Source: Candidatus Bathyarchaeota archaeon (lineage in GTDB: Archaea; Thermoproteota; Bathyarchaeia; Bathyarchaeales; SOJC01). From it: 10,336 nucleotides of DNA. The notes under the pieces are model-generated. The model was given only the letters and a program-made list of their open reading frames with translations. It was not told where the DNA came from and did no database searches. A program made the translations under genes and the position numbers. The DNA lies in the NCBI GenBank assembly GCA_030641425.1, contig DAOWHM010000046.1, positions 1 to 10,336 on the forward strand, given 5' to 3'. Below, piece by piece: positions 5,895 to 10,336 of the stretch (positions are counted from its first letter, which is position 1; every line of letters starts with the position of its first letter).

Positions 5895-7178
5895 TTGCTA
5901 GACATCAAGCTGATCCGCGAACATGAGGAGAAAGTCAGGCGAAACCTAGAAGGACGGAATGACGCCAATACCCTTCAGCTACTGGATGATCTTATCATAT
6001 GCGACCAAGAATGGCGTAAAACATTGAGCAAAGCAAACGAGCTTCGTCATGAAAGACGGAAAATCACGAATAGAGTTGCATCTCGCAAGAAGGCTGGAAA
6101 GGGAGTAAAGCAACTCATCGACAAAGCTCGAAGGTTGGATACTGAGATTACTATGATAAAACAGCAGGTAGAGATGCTGAAACAGAGAGCCCATCACATC
6201 TTAATGAAACTGCCAAATCTTCTACATGAATCAGTTCCTACAGGCATCAGCGAAGATGACAACGTGAGAGTTCGATTATGGGGTAACCCACCTGTATTCA
6301 AGTTTAAGCCTAAGAATCACCTTCAAGTTGCAAAGAGCTTGGGCATCATCGACGACGAAAGAGGGGCTAAGGTTGCTGGTCACGGCTTCCTATACATAAA
6401 AAACGAGTTGGCTCTACTAGATCTTGCATTACAACGGCTTGCTGTAGATTTCATGATTAAGAGGGAGTATGAGCTCATTGAGCCACCTTTAATGATGCGA
6501 AGAAAGCCCTATGAATGTGTGACTGACTTAGCAGACTTCGAAGGTGTCATGTACAAGGTTGAAAATGACGATTTATATCTGATTGCGACAGCCGAGCATC
6601 CTCTGGCAGCAATGTTCATGAATGAAGTCTTGCTTAAGAGCCGACTACCTATCAAGTTAATAGGTATTAGTCCATGCTTCAGGAAGGAGGTGGGCACCCA
6701 TGGTAAATATACGAAGGGATTATTCAGGATGCATCAATTTAACAAAGTGGAACAATTCATTTTCTGTCTTCCGGAAGACTCTTGGGGTTTTCATGAAGAA
6801 CTGCAGCAAAATGCTGAGGAGCTTTATCAAGCTTTAGGGCTTCATCACGAAGTTGTAAATGTTTGCTCGGGGGACATTGGATCTCTAGCGGCGAAGAGGT
6901 ATGATATCAATGTCTGGATGGCAGATGGCGTCTACAGAGAGGTTGGTTCTAACTCTAATTGCACAGACTATCAAGCGAGACGCTTGAACATCCGCTATCG
7001 TGAGAAGGAAGGACAAGCACCAATTGGCTTCGTTCACACAATAAATAACACAGCTATTGCAACTAGTAGAACCATGCTTGCTATATTGGAGCAATATCAA
7101 CAAGAAGATGGTTCAGTCCTAGTTCCTCAAGTTCTGACAAAATTTATGGACGATTTAAAAGTTATTGAGACTCACTAA
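5895..7178 (+). CDS. serS: Seryl-tRNA synthetase (standard class II type)
   Basis: Charges tRNA-Ser with serine in the cytoplasm. The 427-residue protein is full length. Residues 1-110 form the N-terminal domain, whose long charged helices (about 35-100) are the antiparallel coiled-coil arm that grips the long variable arm of tRNA-Ser. The catalytic core has the serine-site TAEHPL (232-237), class II motif 2 with SPCFRKEVG (259-267) and FRMHQFNKVEQF (277-288), the NCTDYQARRLNIRYR segment (355-369) and motif 3 with NTAIATSRTMLAILEQ (385-400). The starting sequence MLDIKLIRE is the normal SerRS N-terminus, which fixes TTG 5895 as start despite the rare codon. This is the common enzyme, not the divergent methanogen-type SerRS. 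Confidence 0.96.
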   Translation: MLDIKLIREHEEKVRRNLEGRNDANTLQLLDDLIICDQEWRKTLSKANELRHERRKITNRVASRKKAGKGVKQLIDKARRLDTEITMIKQQVEMLKQRAHHILMKLPNLLHESVPTGISEDDNVRVRLWGNPPVFKFKPKNHLQVAKSLGIIDDERGAKVAGHGFLYIKNELALLDLALQRLAVDFMIKREYELIEPPLMMRRKPYECVTDLADFEGVMYKVENDDLYLIATAEHPLAAMFMNEVLLKSRLPIKLIGISPCFRKEVGTHGKYTKGLFRMHQFNKVEQFIFCLPEDSWGFHEELQQNAEELYQALGLHHEVVNVCSGDIGSLAAKRYDINVWMADGVYREVGSNSNCTDYQARRLNIRYREKEGQAPIGFVHTINNTAIATSRTMLAILEQYQQEDGSVLVPQVLTKFMDDLKVIETH

Positions 7179-7181
7179 ATC

Positions 7182-7190
7182 CTTTAATAC
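7182..7190 (+). promoter_or_regulatory. Candidate TATA box for rps3ae
   Basis: CTTTAATAC follows the serS stop by 3 nt. It predicts a transcription start near 7212, a short leader containing the GAGGG site (7219-7223), then GTG 7230. Position supports it; the match to consensus is moderate. Confidence 0.4.
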
Positions 7191-7229
7191 TGGGATGTTG
7201 ATTCTTTCCAGACGCAATGAGGGTTGATA

Positions 7230-7826
7230 GTGTCTAAACGTAGAGGACGTGTCCGTGATAAATGGCGTGGCAAAGATTGGTACACAGTAGTGACTCCAAG
7301 TTACTTCGGTAACGTTGAGTTAGGATCAATCCCTACTGATGACTCGAAGAAGCTCATCGGTAGAGTCACCAACGCCACGCTTTATGATATCACGAATGAC
7401 TTTGCCCACCAATACCTCAAAATGCGCTTTCAAATTACTGAAGTAGATGGGAAAGCTGCTAAGACCGTGTTTAAGGGGCATGAATACAGCCGGGACTATT
7501 TGCGAAGTTTGGTTCGAAGGAGAACCACGCGTGTGGACATCTTCTTAAATGTCACAACGAAGGACGGTTACCGCCTTAGAGTTGCTATCTGTGCTTTTAC
7601 TCTTAGTCGTGTAAAGACTTCTCAGGAGATTGCCATGAGGAAAATTATGAAACGTATTGTGACTGAAAAAGCTGCCATTCTCAATTTCGATGCGTTTGCT
7701 CAAGAGGTAGTGTTAGGCAAGATAGCTTCAGACGTATATAATGAGGCAAAGAAAGTAGCCCCTCTCCGTCATATAGGCATAAGGAAATCAAAGCTTCTAC
7801 TCAACCCAACAGAAGCGGCTAGTTAG
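7230..7826 (+). CDS. rps3ae: 30S ribosomal protein eS1 (S3Ae)
   Basis: Archaeal/eukaryotic-specific small-subunit protein near the mRNA exit side of the 30S subunit. With GTG 7230 the product is 198 residues and begins MSKRRGRVRDKWRGKDWYTV, the usual start of archaeal S3Ae. TTG 7224 is also in frame, but it abuts the GAGGG Shine-Dalgarno (7219-7223) with no spacer, whereas GTG 7230 has 6 nt. Further family features are the early VTPSYFGNVELGSIPT segment, GRVTNATLYDIT, KMRFQITEVDGK, the basic YLRSLVRRRTTRVD stretch and the late IGIRKSKLL. The gene is complete, about 50 nt after serS and 24 nt before the nucleotidyltransferase. Confidence 0.95.
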   Translation: MSKRRGRVRDKWRGKDWYTVVTPSYFGNVELGSIPTDDSKKLIGRVTNATLYDITNDFAHQYLKMRFQITEVDGKAAKTVFKGHEYSRDYLRSLVRRRTTRVDIFLNVTTKDGYRLRVAICAFTLSRVKTSQEIAMRKIMKRIVTEKAAILNFDAFAQEVVLGKIASDVYNEAKKVAPLRHIGIRKSKLLLNPTEAAS

Positions 7827-7843
7827 CATAGTGAATTAATTTA

Positions 7844-7856
7844 TCCCAAAATGGGA
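7844..7856 (+). repeat. Short hairpin over the nucleotidyltransferase start codon
   Basis: TCCCA (7844-7848) pairs with TGGGA (7852-7856) across a 3-nt AAA loop. The ATG at 7851-7853 lies in the loop and right arm. A 5-bp stem is weak on its own; it matters only if translation starts at this ATG. Confidence 0.3.
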
Positions 7857-8480
7857 AAAATAGTGGGCTCCAACCGAACATCCATTCTGCGGAAAAGAGT
7901 TGCTCAAGAAGCTGCGGAATTATTGTATTCACTCCAAGAAGAGGAATATAGACAAGCGAAGCTGCGTGCCTCAAAAAACTTAGGCATCCGTATGTTGCCA
8001 AGCAATGCTGAAGTTGCTGTGCAGCTTGACTTAATCGCTCAAGAAAAAGAAGGAAAATCAAGGAAAGAAAGACTTGTACAGATGAGGCGTGAAGCTTTGG
8101 AGGCGATGAAAATTCTGAAGGATTTCTATCCAAAATTGGTTGGAAGTGTTTGGCGAGGTACTTCTCATCGTCACAGCGACATCGATATAATCACTTATGC
8201 CCAAGAACCACAAGAAATCGTCACAACATTGCGAAAGAATAAGTACAACATGATACACTCTGAGGTCCACAAAATTACAAAGGAAGGGGAGAAGAGAAGC
8301 TCACTTCATATTTACGTTGATCTGCCTTCTAGCAACCAAGTTGAAATCGTAGTTCGCAATTTAGAGGATGTTAACCGTCGAGAAAAGTGTGAAATTTATG
8401 GAGATAATATTACTGGTTTGACAATGCCGCAACTGCGAAAAGTCTTGAAACAAGAAGCGCAGAGAAAATTCACTCCATAA
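7851..8480 (+). CDS. Archaeal pol-beta-superfamily nucleotidyltransferase (COG2413-like)
   Basis: The product is 209 residues long. Residues 11-90 are predicted all-helical and highly charged, with a well-conserved-looking AAELLY and IRMLPSN stretch. The catalytic signature GSVWRGTSHRHSDIDI (98-113) is the GS-x(n)-SDIDI motif of the DNA polymerase beta nucleotidyltransferase fold: GS at 98-99, metal aspartates D110 and D112, and a probable third acid E165 in QVEIVV. The layout resembles archaeal predicted nucleotidyltransferases of the COG2413 type, whose substrate I do not know. Its position next to rps3ae suggests an RNA-related role, but that is inference. The ATG lacks a Shine-Dalgarno and sits in a small hairpin. 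GTG 7863, 25 nt after an AATTAATTTA TATA-like element, is a possible leaderless alternative start. Enzyme class is secure, function is not. Confidence 0.82.
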   Translation: MGKIVGSNRTSILRKRVAQEAAELLYSLQEEEYRQAKLRASKNLGIRMLPSNAEVAVQLDLIAQEKEGKSRKERLVQMRREALEAMKILKDFYPKLVGSVWRGTSHRHSDIDIITYAQEPQEIVTTLRKNKYNMIHSEVHKITKEGEKRSSLHIYVDLPSSNQVEIVVRNLEDVNRREKCEIYGDNITGLTMPQLRKVLKQEAQRKFTP

Positions 8481-8505
8481 TAAGCTTGCATACCTAATGA
8501 ACAAT

Positions 8506-8527
8506 CGTATATAATACTACGTATATA
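8506..8527. repeat. Tandem CGTATATA repeat in a convergent intergenic gap
   Basis: CGTATATA occurs at 8506-8513 and again at 8520-8527, 14 nt apart, in the 95-nt gap between the nucleotidyltransferase and the minus-strand zinc-ribbon gene. Both copies resemble TATA elements, although no coding start follows within reach on either strand. Rest of the gap: no ORF, no tRNA, no clear terminator seen. Confidence 0.4.
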
Positions 8528-8575
8528 TTCACATTCGATCTGTGCCTGTCCTGAAGCATTCTTCGAGTATTTACG

Positions 8576-9238
8576 TTATTTTCTTCTTTTCCTAGAAAGG
8601 GGGGTGGGTAATGCTGGTAGCACCATGGCGCCATCATCTACAGTTGGCTTCAGCAAGTTTTCGCCACAGTAAGGACACAGCCTAAACTCTGCCAAGATCT
8701 CCCGACCGCAAGCAGGGCATGTCTTATACTTCTTTATTTCTCTCTCCAAGCGCTTCACTATCTTCTTCAACCCTTTAACATCAACCCTTAGCTTTTCCAC
8801 ATTTTTGCTGATGGGATCAAGACCCAATACCTCACTGCGCACATTGAAGACTACATCTCTCAACCCCGCCAAAAGCTTGCTGTTGTTCGTAAGAGTCTCA
8901 CTCATCATCTCCAAGATGCTTGTCTTAGCCTCTAGGAATTCAACATCTTCTTGACTCTCTCGTTTTCCATCTTCCAACACTTTTCCCAAGAAGGCCTCAA
9001 TGGGATTGCGTAAAGCCACAATTGTCGTTCCTCCCCACAGTAAAAACACGGCAATCAGCGAGGACAATAGATAAGGAATTGGCTCGACCTCACCCAATAA
9101 ATCTGCAAAGGGATATACTGATAGAAACAACGACGCATCTTCAGTGCCTGTTAACCATAAGAATCCATCTAAAGCATGTAATCCGGCTAGGAAAGTCAAG
9201 CATCCAAAGAACCAGACCGCAACGCCCTTTCTAACCAC
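8576..9238 (-). CDS. Two-pass membrane protein with coiled coil and C-terminal zinc ribbon, unknown function
   Basis: I do not recognise a named family. From GTG 9238 the product is 220 residues. A short basic N-terminus (MVRK) precedes hydrophobic segment 1 (about 5-29), an acidic presumably external loop containing DLLGEVEP, and segment 2 (about 54-76). A charged helical region (about 95-172) follows, with heptad-like hydrophobics in its second half, consistent with a coiled coil. A zinc ribbon comes next: C174-x2-C177 and C188-x2-C191 (CPAC ... CPYCG). The end is basic (RKRRK). The positive-inside rule places the coiled coil and ribbon in the cytosol. The open frame reaches TTG 9247, but the AGAGAGG site (9248-9254) touches that codon, whereas it lies 9 nt before GTG 9238, which I prefer. 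It may be a membrane-anchored adaptor or sensor, by architecture only. Confidence 0.75.
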   Translation of the reverse strand: MVRKGVAVWFFGCLTFLAGLHALDGFLWLTGTEDASLFLSVYPFADLLGEVEPIPYLLSSLIAVFLLWGGTTIVALRNPIEAFLGKVLEDGKRESQEDVEFLEAKTSILEMMSETLTNNSKLLAGLRDVVFNVRSEVLGLDPISKNVEKLRVDVKGLKKIVKRLEREIKKYKTCPACGREILAEFRLCPYCGENLLKPTVDDGAMVLPALPTPLSRKRRK

Positions 9239-9260
9239 GATAGACAACCTCTCTAGATAA

Positions 9261-9274
9261 CTCTTCTATAAGAG
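9261..9274. repeat. Inverted repeat CTCTT/AAGAG near the zinc-ribbon gene start
   Basis: CTCTT (9261-9265) and AAGAG (9270-9274) flank CTAT. The repeat coincides with the transcription start predicted for the minus-strand gene (about 9265), so it could be a repressor site or a 5'-end hairpin. Arms are short. Confidence 0.35.
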
Positions 9275-9285
9275 AAGTATAGTTT

Positions 9286-9296
9286 CATAAATTAAG
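9286..9296 (-). promoter_or_regulatory. Candidate TATA box for the membrane zinc-ribbon gene
   Basis: On the minus strand this reads CTTAATTTATG. Its centre is about 53 nt before GTG 9238, predicting a leader of about 27 nt that contains the AGAGAGG ribosome-binding site. It partly overlaps the TTAAGA/TCTTAA inverted repeat. Confidence 0.4.
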
Positions 9297-9309
9297 ACAG
9301 TGTTCTTAA
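9292..9309. repeat. Inverted repeat TTAAGA/TCTTAA in the divergent promoter region
   Basis: TTAAGA (9292-9297) and TCTTAA (9304-9309) are perfect 6-bp arms with a 6-nt spacer. They overlap the minus-strand TATA element, the placement expected for an operator of the zinc-ribbon gene. Confidence 0.45.
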
Positions 9310-9312
9310 GTG

Positions 9313-9341
9313 GTGCATATATCGAAAACCGATATATCCAC
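9313..9341. repeat. Large interrupted palindrome, candidate operator upstream of the cupin gene
   Basis: ATATATCG (9317-9324) and CGATATAT (9330-9337) are perfect arms around AAAAC. Past one C/C mismatch, GTG (9313-9315) pairs with CAC (9339-9341), giving 11 of 12 paired positions per arm. It ends 17 nt before the cupin TATA element, a position suited to an activator or shared regulator. Confidence 0.6.
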
Positions 9342-9358
9342 ACATTAAACTGAGCTAG

Positions 9359-9369
9359 GCTTAAATATC
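9359..9369 (+). promoter_or_regulatory. TATA box for the cupin gene
   Basis: GCTTAAATATC is a good archaeal TATA element. Its centre is about 26-27 nt before the GTG at 9391, so transcription should begin at or next to the start codon and give a leaderless mRNA. Confidence 0.55.
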
Positions 9370-9390
9370 TTAGATTGAGCAAGTGAATAT

Positions 9391-9747
9391 GTGATCTACT
9401 TGGGGTTTAAAGCGACACACTATTCACAGATAAAAACTAACAAGGTCAGCGAATGCGGTGCTGACGGAACAGAGATTCGCTGGTTAATTGCAAAAGACGA
9501 TGGCGCGGAGCATTTTGCCATGCGTTTGTTCGAGATGGCTCCCGGAGGACACTCTCCTCATCATTCCCATAAATGGGAGCATGAGGTTTTTATATTAGAA
9601 GGCGATTGCCTAGTCATCTGTGGCGACAAACGAGTAAACGCTGGACCTGGATATGCCATATTCATACCACCAGACACAATGCATAATTTTCGAAATGAAG
9701 GCTCTGATGTATTGAAGTTTCTCTGCCTAGTTCCTCACCGAGAATGA
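9391..9747 (+). CDS. Single-domain cupin protein (small metal-binding beta-barrel)
   Basis: The 118-residue product is a one-domain cupin. Motif 1 is visible as GGHSPHHSHKWEHEVFILEG, with H58, H60 and E65 as likely metal ligands. Motif 2 is GPGYAIFIPPDTMHNFRN, with H98 as the fourth ligand and N102 following. Small cupins of this type include dioxygenases, isomerases and simple binding proteins, so the substrate cannot be named. Start is GTG 9391: the overlapping ATG at 9389 is followed at once by a stop, and the TATA box spacing fits a leaderless transcript from about 9391. An AGTGA string (9382-9386) is an alternative ribosome-binding site. It is divergent from the zinc-ribbon membrane protein, sharing the palindromic control region. 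Confidence 0.85.
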   Translation: MIYLGFKATHYSQIKTNKVSECGADGTEIRWLIAKDDGAEHFAMRLFEMAPGGHSPHHSHKWEHEVFILEGDCLVICGDKRVNAGPGYAIFIPPDTMHNFRNEGSDVLKFLCLVPHRE

Positions 9748-9899
9748 CTATCCTAAGTGATTGAGAAGTTCTCCTAAAAAGGTTCTATGATGCATTTCAT
9801 AATCTATTAGATCCGGCATAGTGAAATAAAATAGTAATCCTAAATACTAATTCAAAAATCGTAAAGGTTAATGGATTGTCATCTTGACTTTTCTAGGCT

Positions 9900-9906
9900 G
9901 AGGTGA
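9900..9906 (+). promoter_or_regulatory. Perfect Shine-Dalgarno site before a CTG-started small ORF
   Basis: GAGGTGA is fully complementary to TCACCTC in the 16S 3' end found at 10323-10336. It sits 6 nt before CTG 9913, optimal spacing, with no ATG, GTG or TTG in that frame until far downstream. Confidence 0.65.
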
Positions 9907-9912
9907 AACAAT

Positions 9913-10119
9913 CTGGAACACAGCCTGTTTAACGCATGTAAAGAGCTAATTGATGATTCCAAAGGTCGAAGTGTAGACTTGGTGTTCAAAGACCTCTGCT
10001 TAGATATCTTAGCCCGAGCAAAACAAGTTCTAGGAGAAGAAGACTTCAAGAAGCTTGTAGATTACGCGTCTGAACGTATGCAAGAGAAAGCAGTTATCTC
10101 TATTGATGCATTGAGATAG
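9913..10119 (+). CDS. Small helical protein, 68 residues, probable CTG start, unknown function
   Basis: Gene easily missed because its frame has no standard start near its beginning. From CTG 9913 it runs 68 codons to TAG 10117-10119. The frame is closed by TGA only 7 nt upstream, so little leeway exists. The perfect GAGGTGA site 6 nt before the CTG is the main evidence for translation from there. The peptide looks fully helical and amphipathic, with alternating charged and hydrophobic residues (CKELIDD, LCLDILARAKQVL, FKKLVDYASERM) and two cysteines, at residues 9 and 29. It has no membrane segment, and I recognise no family. The next in-frame starts (TTG or GTG near residues 23-24) would remove a third of the protein and lack a ribosome-binding site. 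A TATA-like CCTAAATACT (about 9839-9848) could drive it. Confidence 0.6.
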   Translation: MEHSLFNACKELIDDSKGRSVDLVFKDLCLDILARAKQVLGEEDFKKLVDYASERMQEKAVISIDALR

Positions 10120-10134
10120 CATCATCTTGTGTCA

Positions 10135-10166
10135 CCTTCATCACAACTTTGTGAAAATCCAGAAGG
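10135..10166 (+). repeat. Imperfect hairpin in the gap between the small ORF and the 16S end
   Basis: Outer arms CCTTC (10135-10139) and GAAGG (10162-10166) enclose an inner perfect repeat TCACAA (10141-10146)/TTGTGA (10149-10154). It starts 16 nt after the small-ORF stop and could end that transcript or belong to the 3' trailer of the minus-strand 16S. The rest of the 203-nt gap 10120-10322 shows no ORF, tRNA or clear C/D-box RNA. Confidence 0.35.
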
Positions 10167-10322
10167 CGACCAAATTTGACGTTATCATGTGAAATTAGTG
10201 GAATGCATCATTGGAGTGATTAAGAAAGAAGTGTCTGTGTATTCTCTATATCAATAATAATTATCAGGCTTAGTACACACATGTAACCTTTTCCTTCCAA
10301 CCAGCAGCAAAGCTTGTTTCTT

Positions 10323-10336
10323 AGGAGGTGATCCGG
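10323..10336 (-). rRNA. 16S ribosomal RNA, 3' terminus only (partial)
   Basis: Read on the minus strand the last 14 nt are CCGGATCACCTCCT, the near-invariant 3' end of 16S rRNA including the anti-Shine-Dalgarno CACCTCC. The rest of the gene lies beyond the window edge. The same anti-SD pairs with the GGAGG, GGTGA and GAGGTGA sites found in this window. The main alternative is a perfect Shine-Dalgarno for a plus-strand gene just outside the window; the extra matching bases GGAT before CACCTCCT favour rRNA. Confidence 0.8.

Noticed and set aside
9758..9780. GAGA/TCTC hairpin after the cupin as a terminator
   Set aside because: Only a 4-5 bp stem, followed by an A-rich rather than T-rich run on the plus strand.
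10321..10336. Terminal AGGAGGTGATC read as a strong plus-strand Shine-Dalgarno instead of 16S rRNA
   Set aside because: Possible, but the minus-strand match extends through GGATCACCTCCT, beyond what a ribosome-binding site needs, and no start codon is visible in the window to go with it.
1..10336. CRISPR array, insertion sequence, toxin-antitoxin or defence island
   Set aside because: No regularly spaced repeats, transposase motifs, terminal inverted repeats or defence domains were seen; the gene content is core translation, tRNA modification and repair.

Overview
The window reads as a piece of an archaeal chromosome, most likely from the TACK side of the domain. Archaeal/eukaryotic-type ribosomal proteins (uS15 with its long N-terminal extension, and eS1/S3Ae), three KEOPS subunits, a DHH nuclease of the archaeal RecJ/GAN type, archaeal TATA boxes and GGTGA/GGAGG Shine-Dalgarno (SD) sites all point to Archaea. 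The small winged-helix protein at 649-1026 ends in the iron-sulfur motif of RNA polymerase III subunit RPC34. That family is reported from Crenarchaeota and Thaumarchaeota and is not a euryarchaeal hallmark, so TACK is favoured. A Bathyarchaeia-like genome would fit, but the lineage cannot be fixed from this sequence alone. No phage, insertion sequence, CRISPR array or tRNA was seen.

Layout. On the minus strand at 32-1026 there is a two-gene operon: an Rpc34-like transcription protein followed, with a 4-nt overlap, by the rRNA 2'-O-methyltransferase RlmE/FtsJ. Divergent from it runs a plus-strand stretch of information-processing genes: kae1 and bud32 (1 nt apart), a possible 44-codon ORF, an ITP/XTP pyrophosphatase, then rps15, a RecJ-like nuclease and pcc1 (the last two overlap), then serS, then rps3ae and a pol-beta-type nucleotidyltransferase. 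Kae1, Bud32 and Pcc1 make up much of the KEOPS complex (tRNA t6A37 synthesis); Cgi121 is not in the window. Together with SerRS, two 30S proteins, the 23S methyltransferase and the Rpc34-like protein, the segment is dominated by tRNA, ribosome and transcription functions.

After 8480 the character changes. A minus-strand gene for a two-pass membrane protein with a coiled coil and a cytosolic zinc ribbon (8576-9238) is divergent from a plus-strand single-domain cupin (9391-9747). The roughly 150 bp between them hold three inverted repeats, the largest with 12-bp arms and one mismatch. Next is a 68-codon ORF with a perfect GAGGTGA Shine-Dalgarno site and what looks like a CTG start (9913-10119). 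The window ends in the 3' terminus of a 16S rRNA gene on the minus strand (10323-10336). Because protein genes, and no 23S rRNA, lie downstream of that 16S, the two rRNA genes appear unlinked here.

Many starts are TTG or GTG rather than ATG. Several were reassigned from the longest ORF using Shine-Dalgarno spacing, TATA position and family N-termini: kae1 1167, rps15 3629, recJ 4084, rps3ae 7230, zinc-ribbon protein 9238.
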